Counted from the first letter of the stretch, positions 49,833 to 58,694 are shown. The stretch: DNA of 64,000 bases from Rathayibacter caricis DSM 15933 (GCF_003044275.1 NZ_PZPL01000001.1:1488001-1552000), one strand, 5' to 3'. A program made the numbers and translations. The notes: a model not told the origin generated them from the sequence alone.

Positions 49833-50905
49833 GAGCGCTCGCCCAGCAGCCCCGCGATCACCGCATCGAACTCCTCCCGCAGCCGCGCCTTCTGCTCCGG
49901 TGGGCAGAACGCGGCCTCCACGCCGTTCCGTACGATCGTGCAGGCGTCGTCGATCCCGAGCCCCAGCGCGGGCAGCGCCTCCCGGTACTCGCGGCCGATG
50001 TCCGTGCGGAAGAACACGGCGTCGTCCGTCGACACCGTGACGCGCAGCCCCGCCCGCACCATCTCCGCGATCCGGTGCTGCGGGTCGAGCGTCCATCCCG
50101 AGCAGATCGTCGTCGACACCGGAGTGGTCGTGAATCCGATGCCGGAATCCCGGGCTCTCGCGACCAGATCCGGGTCGTCGAGGATCCGGTAGCCGTGGTC
50201 GATCCTGTCGACCTGCAGCGCGTCCAGCGCGATCCGCACGGAGTCGTTCTCGGACCGGTCCGTCTCGCCGACGTGGGCGGTGAGCGCGAGTCCCGAGCGG
50301 CGCGCGAGCGCGAACGCTTCGCGGAACCGGCCGGGATCCTCCGCGCCCTCGGGCGTCAGATCGTCCATGCCGAGGGCGACCACCTCCTCGCGCGGGTGCC
50401 GGCGGATCGTCTCGACCAGCTCGACCGCGCTGCCCGCGGACTCCCTGCGGTTCACGGCCACGACCATCCGGAATCCGACGCCGAGGTCGGCCTCCGCGGC
50501 GCGCAGCCCGTCGAGGATCGGATCGAGCACGTCGGCGTACCCGAGCCCGCTCCAGCCGAGGTAGGCCGAGTCGGCGAAGTACTGCGGGTTGATCGCGTAC
50601 TCGCGGTAGCGCAGTCCCTGCGCCGCCGCCGCACGGACCCCGTCGTAGGCGACGGTGGCGAGGTCGGCGGGTGTCCGCAGCACCCGGTGCGCGGCGCGGA
50701 AGGCGACCAGGAACTCCTGCAGGTCGGCGAAGTCGAAGAGCGTCGCCGGGTCGGTGGACGGCAGCTCCACCCCGTAGCGGTCGGCCGAGGCGACCAGGTG
50801 CGCGGAGCTCATCGTCGACGCGAAGTGGCAGTGCAGCTCCGTCTTCGGCAGCCTCCGCAGTACCTCGTCGTCGTCGATCCCGGGCTGCTGCTCGACTGCA
50901 CTCAT
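49820..50905 (-). CDS. Adenosine deaminase family protein
   Basis: 361 residues. Metal and catalytic motifs are in order: TELHCHF near residue 23 (HxH metal ligands), ALTAHVGE (third His and the catalytic Glu), RIDHGYRI, and VSTDDAVFF (final Asp pair). It should hydrolytically deaminate adenosine or a related nucleoside or aminopurine; relatives differ in specificity. The usual His-Leu-His-Leu-Glu-Gly is HCHFAST here, so a non-adenosine substrate is possible. The C-terminus (LIE) and TAG stop are encoded by the palindromic repeat. The gene stands alone. Confidence 0.88.
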   Translation of the reverse strand: MSAVEQQPGIDDDEVLRRLPKTELHCHFASTMSSAHLVASADRYGVELPSTDPATLFDFADLQEFLVAFRAAHRVLRTPADLATVAYDGVRAAAAQGLRYREYAINPQYFADSAYLGWSGLGYADVLDPILDGLRAAEADLGVGFRMVVAVNRRESAGSAVELVETIRRHPREEVVALGMDDLTPEGAEDPGRFREAFALARRSGLALTAHVGETDRSENDSVRIALDALQVDRIDHGYRILDDPDLVARARDSGIGFTTTPVSTTICSGWTLDPQHRIAEMVRAGLRVTVSTDDAVFFRTDIGREYREALPALGLGIDDACTIVRNGVEAAFCPPEQKARLREEFDAVIAGLLGERSLIE

Positions 50906-50962
50906 GCCCCCATGCTGCCAGCGCCCGCCCCACCCTTCGCAGACCGCGTCGCCCTCCTCGAG

Positions 50963-51129
50963 CGCTGGTGGATCTCGATACGCGCGCTGCGCGCGCTACT
51001 CGATCAGCAGGGGTGGCTCGCCCTCTCCTTCGCTGGTCGAGTAGCGGCCGCAGGCCGCGTATCGAGACCCCCGTCCTCCAGCGCTGGTGGATCTCGCTGC
51101 GCCCGCTGCGCGGTCCGCTCGATCGGCAG
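50963..51129. repeat. Three arms of the dispersed palindromic element
   Basis: Arms in alternating orientation: a right arm at 50963 ending CTACTCGATCAGC, a left arm starting GCTGGTCGAGTAGCGGCC near 51024, and a decayed right arm to 51129. The rest of the 453-base gap (51130-51358) has no clear gene; it holds the promoter of the next operon. Confidence 0.85.
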
Positions 51130-51331
51130 GGGAGTCGCGGCACTCCAGGGGACGCGAACCGGGCTTCGCGCCTGCGCCAGAGCCCGTTCCCCGCCCAGTC
51201 GGCGTCACTGGCCCCGCCGAGTCGTCGCGAACCGGGTCGTCGATGCGCTTCAGGCCCCGCTTCGCGTCGAGTCGACCGACCTCGGGCCGAGCGCCGTTGT
51301 TGAAGTTGAACACCCAGAGTTTATCCAGCAC

Positions 51332-51345
51332 TCGAATCAATTCGA
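51332..51345. promoter_or_regulatory. Small palindrome before the oxidoreductase-ThuA operon
   Basis: TCGAAT-CA-ATTCGA ends 13 bases before the ATG, in an unusually A/T-rich stretch. Probably an operator or part of the core promoter; the regulator is unknown. Confidence 0.4.
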
Positions 51346-51358
51346 CTAGGCTTCGAGC

Positions 51359-52468
51359 ATGACTGAGAACACCTCCGAGCTCCGGGTCGGCGTCGTCGGC
51401 CTCGGCTTCGCCGGCACCACCCACCTCGACGCCTTCCAGGCCCTTCCCGGCGCGCGCGTCGTCGCCCTCGCCGGTCAGGAGGAGGCGCGCCTGCGCGAAC
51501 TCGGCGCGACCCGCGACGTTCCCGACCTCTACTCCGACTGGGAGGACCTCGTCGCACGCGACGACCTCGACGTCGTCTCGATCGGCGTACCCAACCACCT
51601 GCACCACCCCATCGCCGTCGCCGCGCTGGCGACCGGCAAGCACGTCTTCTGCGAGAAGCCGCTCGCGACCACCGCCGACCTCGCCGCCGAGATGGTCGAG
51701 GCCGCCCGCGCCGCCGACCGCGTGCTGGAGATCGCCTACAACCACCGCCGCCGCGCCGACGTGGCGTACCTCCGCCGCTACCTCGACGACGCTCCGCTCG
51801 GCGACGTCTACCACGCCCGCGCGAGCTGGCAGCGGCGCACCGGCATCCCCGGCATCGGCTCCTGGTTCACCAGCAAGGCACTGGCCGGAGGCGGTCCGCT
51901 GATCGATCTCGGCTCGCACGTCCTCGACATCGCGCTGCACCTGCTCGACGAGCCGCGCGTCACCAGCGTCTCGGCCGTCGCCTACGGCGAGATCGGGCGC
52001 TCCGGACGCGGCGGCCGCCCCTACGGAGTCGCGGCGAGCGGCACGCACGCGTTCGAGGTGGAGGACTTCTCGAGCGCGCTCCTGCGCCTGGACAACGGTC
52101 GCAGCCTGCAGCTCGACGCCTCCTGGGCCAGCTACTCCAAGGTCGACGAGGACATCGAGGTCGAGCTCCTCGGCTCCGCGGGCGGCGCCCGCCTGCACGT
52201 CGCCGACTACGCGACGGAGGGCACCGTGACCTTCTACTCCGAGGTCGCCGGCGCCCCCACCACCTCGCGCCCGACCATCCCGGTGCCGTCGGGCCACCAC
52301 CGGTCGGTCATCGCCGAGTTCCTCGACGCGATCGCTTCGGGAGCCGACGTCCCGGCCGGCGAGCCCCGCTACTCCGGTCACTACGGCGAGTACGCGCTGC
52401 ACCGCAGCCGCGTGATCGACGCGATCTACCGCTCCGCCGCCGAGAAGAAGGAGGTGGCGGTCGCATGA
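51359..52468 (+). CDS. Gfo/Idh/MocA-family sugar oxidoreductase
   Basis: 369 residues. The NAD(P) Rossmann motif is at the start (VGVVGLGFAGTTHLDAF). The family dyad EKPLATT (the catalytic Lys) is near residue 100 and a C-terminal sheet domain follows. GGPLIDLGSHVLDIALHLL carries the expected Asp and His. Substrates in the family are sugars, inositols or amino sugars. It is cotranslated with the ThuA gene (ATGA overlap), a pair often seen in disaccharide or ketosugar catabolism. Confidence 0.9.
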   Translation: MTENTSELRVGVVGLGFAGTTHLDAFQALPGARVVALAGQEEARLRELGATRDVPDLYSDWEDLVARDDLDVVSIGVPNHLHHPIAVAALATGKHVFCEKPLATTADLAAEMVEAARAADRVLEIAYNHRRRADVAYLRRYLDDAPLGDVYHARASWQRRTGIPGIGSWFTSKALAGGGPLIDLGSHVLDIALHLLDEPRVTSVSAVAYGEIGRSGRGGRPYGVAASGTHAFEVEDFSSALLRLDNGRSLQLDASWASYSKVDEDIEVELLGSAGGARLHVADYATEGTVTFYSEVAGAPTTSRPTIPVPSGHHRSVIAEFLDAIASGADVPAGEPRYSGHYGEYALHRSRVIDAIYRSAAEKKEVAVA

Positions 52469-53238
52469 GCGCCCTCGACACGACCCCCGCGAGCACCCCG
52501 GCCGGACCCGTCGAGGTCCTCGTCTGGAACGAGTTCCGCCACGAGACCCGTGGCGACGAGACGGTGATGAAGCACTACCCGGAGGGCATCCACCGGGTCA
52601 TCGCGGAAGGCCTCACGGATTCGCTCGGCGACGGCGTCGCGGTGCGCACCGCGACGCTCCCCGAGCCCGAGCACGGTCTCACCGAGGAGGCGTTGGCACG
52701 CACCGACGTGCTCCTGTGGTGGGGCCACATCGCGCACGGCGAGGTGTCGGACGAGGTGGTGCAGCGGGTGCTGCGGCACGTGCAGGAGGGGATGGGAATC
52801 CTGGTGCTGCACTCCGGCCACTACTCCAAGATCTTCCAGGCGCTGATGGGCACGACGTGCTCGCTGAAGTGGCGCAACGATCAGGACCGCGAGCTGGTCT
52901 GGACGATCGCTCCGACGCATCCGATCGCGCAGGGTGTTCCGAGCCCGATCGTGATCCCGCAGCAGGAGATGTACGGCGAGTACTTCGACATCCCTGTGCC
53001 GGAGGAGACGGTGTTCCTCTCGACGTTCACCGGCGGCGAGGTGTTCCGCTCGGGAGTCACCTACACGCGGGGCCTCGGGAAGGTGTTCTACTTCTCGCCC
53101 GGCGACCAGGACTACCCCGTCTACCACCACCCCGACATCCAGCGCGTGCTCGCGAACGCCGTGCGCTGGGCTCGCCCGACCCGCGAGCGCACCCCGCTCA
53201 CCGCCGACCACCACCCCCGCGGCTGGTTCGAGAGCTGA
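52465..53238 (+). CDS. ThuA-like trehalose-utilisation domain protein
   Basis: 257 residues, starting in the ATGA overlap with the oxidoreductase. The class-I amidotransferase-like fold shows VLVWNEFRHE, DVLLWWGHIAHGEVSDEVV, GILVLHSGHYSKIFQALMG and a late GLGKVFYFSPGDQDYPVYHHPDI. ThuA proteins take part in trehalose or related disaccharide breakdown in rhizobia, probably with oxidised (3-keto) sugars. The partner dehydrogenase fits that scheme. Exact reaction unknown. Confidence 0.88.
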   Translation: MSALDTTPASTPAGPVEVLVWNEFRHETRGDETVMKHYPEGIHRVIAEGLTDSLGDGVAVRTATLPEPEHGLTEEALARTDVLLWWGHIAHGEVSDEVVQRVLRHVQEGMGILVLHSGHYSKIFQALMGTTCSLKWRNDQDRELVWTIAPTHPIAQGVPSPIVIPQQEMYGEYFDIPVPEETVFLSTFTGGEVFRSGVTYTRGLGKVFYFSPGDQDYPVYHHPDIQRVLANAVRWARPTRERTPLTADHHPRGWFES

Positions 53239-53248
53239 CGCCCCTCCT

Positions 53249-53400
53249 GCTGGTCGAGTAGCGCCGCAGGCGCGTATCGAGACCCGCGATGCCGGGAGGT
53301 GGCGGATCTCGATACGCCCGCTGCGCGGGCTACTCGATCAGCAGGGGGAGTTGGCGCCCCCTTCCCTTGCCGGTCGAGTAGCGCCGTAGGCGCGTACCGC
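53249..53400. repeat. Dispersed palindromic element plus an extra left arm
   Basis: A complete element (left arm GCTGGTCGAGTAGCGCCGC at 53249, right arm ending GGGCTACTCGATCAGC at 53342) followed by a third arm CGGTCGAGTAGCGCCGTAGG near 53371. It starts 10 bases after the ThuA stop. Confidence 0.9.
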
Positions 53401-53438
53401 CACCCGACACCCGGAGCCCGGCCGCCTAGAGTGCCGGG

Positions 53439-54152
53439 GTGACCGACCTCCTCGACCTCGTGGCGCGCGAGCCCGACGCGGTCCTGCGCTACGGAGCGGC
53501 TCCGCAGCAGATCGCGGACCGCTACGCCCCGCGATCATCCGGCCGCGGACGCGTCGTGCTCGTGCACGGCGGGTTCTGGCGCGCCCGCTGGGATCGCACG
53601 CACCTCCGTCCGCTCGCCGCGGCACTCGCCGACCGCGGTCACGACGTGCTGCTGCCCGAGTACCGCCGGGTCGGCGATCCCGGAGGCGGTTGGCCGGGGA
53701 CCGGAGCCGACGTCGTCGCGTTCCTCGCAGCCCTGCCCGCTCTCATCGGCGCGGCTCCGCGGACGACGCTCGTCGGACACTCCGCCGGCGGGCATCTCGC
53801 CCTGTGGTCGCAGGCCGCGCATCCGTCGCCCCACGTCGAGGCGGTCGTGGCGCTCGCCGGAGTCGCCGACCTGCGCGCCGCCGCCGAGCTGGGCCTCAGC
53901 GACGACGCCGTGCTCGAACTGCTCGGCGACCATCCGCTCGCCCCCGCCGACCCGCTGCAGCTGCCGACACCTCCGATGCCCGTCACCCTCGTGCACGGCA
54001 CGGACGACTCCGATGCGCCGCCGTCCCTCAGCCGTGCCTACGCGGCCCGGCATCCGTCCACGCGCCTCCTCGAACTCGCCGGAGCCGACCATTTCGATCT
54101 CGTCGACCCGCGCACCCCCGCCTTCGACACCCTCCTGACAGTGCTGCCGTGA
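53439..54152 (+). CDS. Alpha/beta hydrolase (esterase/kynurenine formamidase-like)
   Basis: 237 residues from a GTG. The oxyanion motif HGGFWRARWD is near residue 43, the nucleophile elbow is GHSAGGH (Ser115), the acid lies in HGTDDSDAPP, and the catalytic His in GADHFDLVDP. The pattern is that of small cytoplasmic esterases and arylformamidases. The substrate is unknown. It ends next to a bidirectional terminator. Confidence 0.85.
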   Translation: MTDLLDLVAREPDAVLRYGAAPQQIADRYAPRSSGRGRVVLVHGGFWRARWDRTHLRPLAAALADRGHDVLLPEYRRVGDPGGGWPGTGADVVAFLAALPALIGAAPRTTLVGHSAGGHLALWSQAAHPSPHVEAVVALAGVADLRAAAELGLSDDAVLELLGDHPLAPADPLQLPTPPMPVTLVHGTDDSDAPPSLSRAYAARHPSTRLLELAGADHFDLVDPRTPAFDTLLTVLP

Positions 54153-54153
54153 C

Positions 54154-54207
54154 CGCGAGAGGCCGCTCCGGAACGCCGACGACGGCGGACCGGAACGGCC
54201 TCCCGCG
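54154..54207. terminator. Bidirectional hairpin terminator
   Basis: Two 18-base arms (54154-54171 and 54190-54207) pair with four mismatched positions around an 18-base loop, filling the convergent space between the hydrolase and the CWB2 gene. Confidence 0.8.
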
Positions 54208-54221
54208 GACGGGGACCGACC

Positions 54222-56006
54222 TCAGCAGGACACGAGTCGCGCGACCCGGTCCGAGAGGGTTCCGGTGCTGCCGAGCAGGATCACCGTGTCGGCGCCGAGC
54301 GCGGTCACGTCCTGGAGCACCTTCGGCGGCACGCAGTCGGGACGTACCGCGAAGAGCGGGCTGCTCGTGAACCCGGCCGCCGTGGCCCCCGCGAGGGCGT
54401 CGGGGAAGTTCTCTCCGGTGGCGAAGTACACCGTGCTCGCCGAGGGGAACGCCGCGCGGTTCAGCTGCTCCGAGGTGTCGTAGCGGTCGGAGCCGCCGAT
54501 GCGCGTCGCCGGTACCGGCAGCGAATTCTCGATGCCCTCGCTGACCGAGAGCGCGCTGCCCGCGATCGTGACGGAGCCTGCGCCGAGGTCGGTCAGCAGC
54601 CCCTTCGTGCGCGGGTCGGCCGAGGTCGCCCCGCCGTTGACGAGCAGCACGGGAGCGTCGACCGCACCGGCGGCCGCGCTGGCGCCGAGGGCGTCCGGGA
54701 ACTTCTCGCCGGTCGCGATCCACGCCTTCGAGGCGCCGGAGCCGAACGCCGACCGCACGATCTTCTCGGCCGTGTCGTAGCGGTCGACGCCGCCGATCCG
54801 CTCGATCGAGCCGGCGTAGCGGGCGAGCTCCGCGTAGAGCGCGTCGCCGACGCTGAGTGCGGAGCCGACGACCACGATCCGCTGCGGCTGCAGCCGGGCC
54901 AGCTCCTGCTTCACGCTCGGGCTCATGCTGTCGCGGTCGACGAGCAGGAGGGGTCCGCCCTGGGTCGCTGCGGCGGGCGCGGCGGCCAGCGCATCCGGGA
55001 ACTTCGCTCCGGTCGCGATGTAGGCGACGGGGACGCCGGGCGCGAAGGTCGCCTTCGAGATCTCGACGGCGGTGCCCTGCCGGTCGCTGCCCGAGAGGCG
55101 CTTCACATCGACGTCGGGCGTGGGGATGTCGGTGCGGTTGACGGTGAGCTTGTATTCCTGGCCGCGGACGATGTCCGACATCGGCCGGATGCTGACGTAG
55201 ACGTTTCCGGCCGGAGCTGAGATGGGGACGGACCGAAGCGCGGCGCCGTCGCAATCGCCACCATCCAGGACGGTTTCCGTGATCTCGTCACCGGAGTTGT
55301 CGTACGTCGAGACGAGGAACAGCCGGTTCGCACCGAGCAGACAGGAGTACCGCAGATCGGCGCTGAGACGAGCGGGTTGCGAGAGCTGCAGACGGAAGAA
55401 GTCGCAGTCATCATTGCACCCAGCGCTCAGCAGAGAGCCGGCGATGGTCCTGCCGAGTTCGATGGGGTCCGCAGTTGCGGTCGACCCGTTGGGCTCGGTC
55501 TCGACGATGCCTGGTGTCACAGTCGCGAGCAGTGTGTAGGACTGGTTCGTGAGGATGGAGCCGCTGGTGACCGAGACGTAGAACGTGCCCGAGTCGACGT
55601 ACATCGCCAAAGCTCGGACCTTGCTGCCGTCGTAATCCGCGGTCGAACCGTAGTACTCGTAGAGACCTGCCCCGCTCGCGTCGAGCACGTCGATCAGGAA
55701 TCGACCGTCCGTCCCGAGATCGTCGGAGAAGCGCAGATCGATCTGAAGGCGGCCTGCAGTGCTCGTCGTCATCTTGTAGATGTCGCAGTCCGACCAGTTG
55801 CGGCAGTTGCCAGCCGCGAACACGCCCGACACCGTCGTTCCCAGCGCCAGTGGCTGCGCAGTCGCCGTGCTGTTGTTCGGCTCCACCTCCAGCACCTCCG
55901 CCGCCCGCGCCGGTGGCGCGGCGAGGAGCGTCGCGAGCAGGAGCAGCAGCACGAGAAGGGCGAGCAGCAGGCGGGCGAGTGGACGAGGAGCGGCGTGGGA
56001 CGACAT
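54222..56006 (-). CDS. Secreted protein with two PPC-like domains and three CWB2 cell-wall-binding repeats
   Basis: 594 residues. The signal peptide (to about 35, PPARAAEV) is followed by two related sandwich domains beginning EVEPNNSTATAQPL and ETEPNGSTATADPI, each with a paired Cys segment (GNCRNWSDCD, GCNDDCD). From about residue 300 three putative CWB2 repeats follow (RLSGSDRQGTAVEIS, RIGGVDRYDTAEKIV, RIGGSDRYDTSEQLN), each ending in an A-G/A-A-x-P-LLLV block. CWB2 repeats hold proteins on the cell wall. No catalytic domain is present; the PPC-like pair may bind carbohydrate or protein. The 144-base space upstream holds a hairpin at 56097. Confidence 0.88.
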   Translation of the reverse strand: MSSHAAPRPLARLLLALLVLLLLLATLLAAPPARAAEVLEVEPNNSTATAQPLALGTTVSGVFAAGNCRNWSDCDIYKMTTSTAGRLQIDLRFSDDLGTDGRFLIDVLDASGAGLYEYYGSTADYDGSKVRALAMYVDSGTFYVSVTSGSILTNQSYTLLATVTPGIVETEPNGSTATADPIELGRTIAGSLLSAGCNDDCDFFRLQLSQPARLSADLRYSCLLGANRLFLVSTYDNSGDEITETVLDGGDCDGAALRSVPISAPAGNVYVSIRPMSDIVRGQEYKLTVNRTDIPTPDVDVKRLSGSDRQGTAVEISKATFAPGVPVAYIATGAKFPDALAAAPAAATQGGPLLLVDRDSMSPSVKQELARLQPQRIVVVGSALSVGDALYAELARYAGSIERIGGVDRYDTAEKIVRSAFGSGASKAWIATGEKFPDALGASAAAGAVDAPVLLVNGGATSADPRTKGLLTDLGAGSVTIAGSALSVSEGIENSLPVPATRIGGSDRYDTSEQLNRAAFPSASTVYFATGENFPDALAGATAAGFTSSPLFAVRPDCVPPKVLQDVTALGADTVILLGSTGTLSDRVARLVSC

Positions 56007-56096
56007 CGGTCGCCTTTCTCGGCAGTGAGGAGTGGTTCCGGACGCCGCGGCCGCCTCGAAGGGGCCGCGTGCCGCTCACTGTAGGGACGCCCCGAA

Positions 56097-56134
56097 CGCG
56101 GGTCGATGGGCACCACTGCCCATGCTCGACCGCG
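56097..56134 (-). terminator. Hairpin after the CHAP gene
   Basis: TGGGCA/TGCCCA closing on CCAC, extended outward by TCGA/TCGA and CGCG pairs with small bulges. It begins 17 bases after the CHAP stop on the minus strand. Confidence 0.65.
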
Positions 56135-56150
56135 TGGAATCCCGCCCGCG

Positions 56151-57137
56151 CTACAGCGCCGGCGGGTACAGGAAGAGGGGCACCTGCGCCGTCGGGTACG
56201 TCCGCGTCACGTAGCTGTGCTTGCCGCCGTAGTTGTACTCCTCGAGGAGCACGGTGCCGTCGTCGTTCACCTTCTGCACGTACGAGACGTGGTTGTAGGT
56301 CCACCACGCGACGCAGCCCACGATCGGCACGCTGCTCGTCGCCCAGCCCTTGGCGGCCCAGTTGTCGGGCCACTCCCACGCGCTGCCGCCCATCGGGGTG
56401 ATGTTCCCCCAGGTGTACGTCCACGGCGCGGCGGTCGCGCCGGCATCGCGGTTGAGGCGCCAGGCCACGAAGTCGACGCACTCGCGGTAGTAGTAGCCGA
56501 GCGGCGAGAGTCCGCCGCCGTCGTCGTCGATGGTCTCGTAGGGCCACGGGTAGTCGTCGCCCACGGCGCGCGTCTGCACGGTCGTGAACTCGCCGCCGTT
56601 CGAGCCCGAGAGCACGGCCGCCTGGCGGCTCGCCTCGTCGAGCTGCGCCTGCGTCGGCGCGGCGAAGGCGTCGCGCACGGCGGTCTGCCCGGCGGTCTCG
56701 GAGGAGACGGTGAGGTTCTGCAGGCCCGCTCGGTTCGCGGCGGTGCCGGCTCCGCCCGAGGCGGCGGTGGTGCCGCGGGCGCCGTACGCCGGGATCGCGG
56801 TGGTCGCGACGAGTCCGCCGACGATCGAGAAGGTGGCGAAGCCGAGCGCGCGGCGGCTGAGCGAGGGGGTGCTCGACGGGGCGGGGCGGGCGGAGGAGCG
56901 CGGGGTGGTCGCAGCGCGCGCGGGAGCGACGACGCGGGCCGTGGCCGGAGCCGACGCAGAAGGAGTGACAGACGCAGCAGGAGCGACGATCGCAGCAGGA
57001 GCACCAGCAGCAGGCACGACACCCACACTCTCTCGAGCCGCAGCAGCCTCCGCCGCTCGCGCCTCGCGCCGCGTCAACGGCACCGGTGCCGCCCCCTCCA
57101 CGCGCTCCGGATCCTCGGGAACGCCAGGGTTCGACAC
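56151..57137 (-). CDS. Membrane-anchored CHAP-domain peptidoglycan amidase
   Basis: 328 residues from a GTG with GAGGAG 7 bases upstream. A cytoplasmic, basic and Ala/Pro-rich stretch of about 95 residues precedes one membrane segment (ALGFATFSIVGGLVATTAIPA). A linker leads to the CHAP domain (about 215-328), with the catalytic Cys in YYYRECVDFVAWRLN and the His in YNHVSYVQKV. It should cut peptide links in peptidoglycan, as in wall remodelling or cell separation. The long cytoplasmic tail is unusual for a secreted amidase. It ends in a terminator hairpin. Confidence 0.85.
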   Translation of the reverse strand: MSNPGVPEDPERVEGAAPVPLTRREARAAEAAAARESVGVVPAAGAPAAIVAPAASVTPSASAPATARVVAPARAATTPRSSARPAPSSTPSLSRRALGFATFSIVGGLVATTAIPAYGARGTTAASGGAGTAANRAGLQNLTVSSETAGQTAVRDAFAAPTQAQLDEASRQAAVLSGSNGGEFTTVQTRAVGDDYPWPYETIDDDGGGLSPLGYYYRECVDFVAWRLNRDAGATAAPWTYTWGNITPMGGSAWEWPDNWAAKGWATSSVPIVGCVAWWTYNHVSYVQKVNDDGTVLLEEYNYGGKHSYVTRTYPTAQVPLFLYPPAL

Positions 57138-57308
57138 GCGCGCGTACTCCTCGGGATCGTCCGTCCGCGGGGCTTCGGGGCCACCGGCGGGGCCGGTCGG
57201 GCACCGGCGAGGAGCGAGTCTAACCCGACCCTCGCAGATAACGAAAGGATCACGACCCGTCCTGCGGTCCCCGGTGCCAGGATGGACGGGCAAGGGAAGG
57301 AGCCGTCC

Positions 57309-57818
57309 ATGACCGAGTCCACCCCCACGGGTCCCGTGCTCGTCGGCGTCGCCGAGGGCCAGCGACCGGAGGTCCTGCGCACCGCCGCGCGCTTCGCGAA
57401 GGACTTCGGCGCTCCGCTCCTCGTCCTCTACGCCGCCCCCGATCCCTACCTCGTCGGCGAGTACGTCGATCCGATGACGGGCGCGATCCCGGTCGTCGGT
57501 CGAGGCCGTCCGGCCGATCGCCCGACCGCTCCGCCGAGCCTCGTGGCCGAGGTCGAGTCGATCCTCGACGGCGCCGAGCACACGTTCCAGGTCGCGGAGG
57601 GCGAGCCCGCGCTCGCGCTCAGCGATGCCGCCGAGAAGACGGACGCGCGCATGATCGTCGTCGGCACCCGCGACTCCGGGGTGCTCGCGAGCATCGCCGA
57701 GTTCCTCAGTGGCAGCGTCGCCGTGCACCTGGCCCACCGCCAGCACCGGCCCGTCGTGGTGGTGCCGCGTGCCGAGCGCGACCCGGCGCACCGCGTGCCG
57801 TGGGATCTGGCGGAGTGA
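57309..57818 (+). CDS. Universal stress protein (UspA family)
   Basis: 169 residues from an ATG with AAGGAG 6 bases upstream. UspA landmarks are VLVGVAEGQRPEVLRTAARFAKDF at the start and the nucleotide-binding VVGTRDSGVLASIAEFLSGSVAVHLAHRQHRPVVVVP near the end (G-2x-G-9x-G-S-like pattern). It heads a three-gene overlapping operon with two CrcB genes (GTGA overlap). The 171-base divergent space before it has no fluoride riboswitch that I can see. Confidence 0.88.
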   Translation: MTESTPTGPVLVGVAEGQRPEVLRTAARFAKDFGAPLLVLYAAPDPYLVGEYVDPMTGAIPVVGRGRPADRPTAPPSLVAEVESILDGAEHTFQVAEGEPALALSDAAEKTDARMIVVGTRDSGVLASIAEFLSGSVAVHLAHRQHRPVVVVPRAERDPAHRVPWDLAE

Positions 57819-58255
57819 CGCGCCCGCTGCACCTGCGCGCCGGTCCGATCCTCCTCGTCGCGGCGGGCGGCTCCGTCGGGACCGCCGCCCGGTACGCGAC
57901 CGCGCTCGCACTGCCTCCGGTCGGGGGCCTGCCCCTGCCGACGATCGCGGTGAACCTCGTCGGCGCGTTCCTCCTGGGCGTGCTCCTCGAGTCGCTCGCC
58001 CGGAGCGGCCCCGACGACGGCGGCCGTCGCACGGCACGGCTCCTTCTCGGCACGGGCGTGCTCGGCGGCTTCACCACCTACAGCGCGTTCTCGCTCGACA
58101 CCGCGGAGCTGCTCCTCGCGGGACGCGTCGCCGAGGCCGCGCTCGCCGTCGCGATCACGCTGGTGCTCGGCACCTCGGCCGCCGTGCTCGGCATCCTGCT
58201 CGCCCACCGCACCGCGCGCGCAGAACCGACTCCCGCCGGACGGGCCGCGGAGTGA
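57815..58255 (+). CDS. crcB: CrcB/Fluc fluoride channel subunit 1
   Basis: 146 residues with four membrane helices. Signature segments are GGSVGTAARYATAL, the NLVGAFLLGVLLES pore helix and GVLGGFTTYSAFSLDT. The start overlaps the stress-protein stop (GTGA). CrcB proteins are dual-topology fluoride channels. Two adjacent non-identical copies suggest a heterodimer of opposite orientations. Confidence 0.93.
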   Translation: MTRPLHLRAGPILLVAAGGSVGTAARYATALALPPVGGLPLPTIAVNLVGAFLLGVLLESLARSGPDDGGRRTARLLLGTGVLGGFTTYSAFSLDTAELLLAGRVAEAALAVAITLVLGTSAAVLGILLAHRTARAEPTPAGRAAE

Positions 58256-58635
58256 CTCCGCTCGCCCTCCTCCTGGGCACGGCGTTGGCCGGTGGTGCCG
58301 GCTCGGCCGCCCGCCTCGTGGTCGACGGAGTCGCGCGCTCGCTCGTGCCCGTCCGCTGGCCGATCGGCACGGCCCTGATCAACGTGGCCGGTTCGCTGCT
58401 GCTGGGGCTCGTCGCCGGTCTCGCTCTCGCGGGCGTCGTCGCCGAGGAGTGGCGGATCCTGCTGGGCATGGGGCTCCTGGGCGGATTCACCACCTTCAGC
58501 ACGGCGAGCGTCGAGGCCGCGCGGATGCTGCTCGAGGGGCGCCGGGCCGCGGCCCTCGCCTACGGCGTGGGCACGTGGGCGGCGGCGCTCGCCGCGGCGC
58601 TCCTCGGTCTCGCCCTCAGCGGGGCCCTCTTCTAG
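58252..58635 (+). CDS. crcB: CrcB/Fluc fluoride channel subunit 2
   Basis: 127 residues, start in a GTGA overlap with the first copy. It has the same four-helix layout with GGAGSAARLVVDG, NVAGSLLLGLVAGL and GLLGGFTTFSTASVEA. The first copy has an extra N-terminal and C-terminal extension. It likely forms a heterodimer with subunit 1. A GC-rich palindrome (GGGCCCGGGGGCCC, about 58650-58663) follows the stop. Confidence 0.93.
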   Translation: MTPLALLLGTALAGGAGSAARLVVDGVARSLVPVRWPIGTALINVAGSLLLGLVAGLALAGVVAEEWRILLGMGLLGGFTTFSTASVEAARMLLEGRRAAALAYGVGTWAAALAAALLGLALSGALF

Positions 58636-58694
58636 GGGTATATCCCGGGGCCCGGGGGCCCTCGACCGCCGTGTCGATGCGCGATCATGGATCC

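Noticed and set aside
57138..57308. Possible riboswitch (fluoride or cyclic-di-AMP type) in the leader between the CHAP and stress-protein genes
   Set aside because: No conserved crcB or ydaO core could be recognised by eye, and the space serves two divergent genes.
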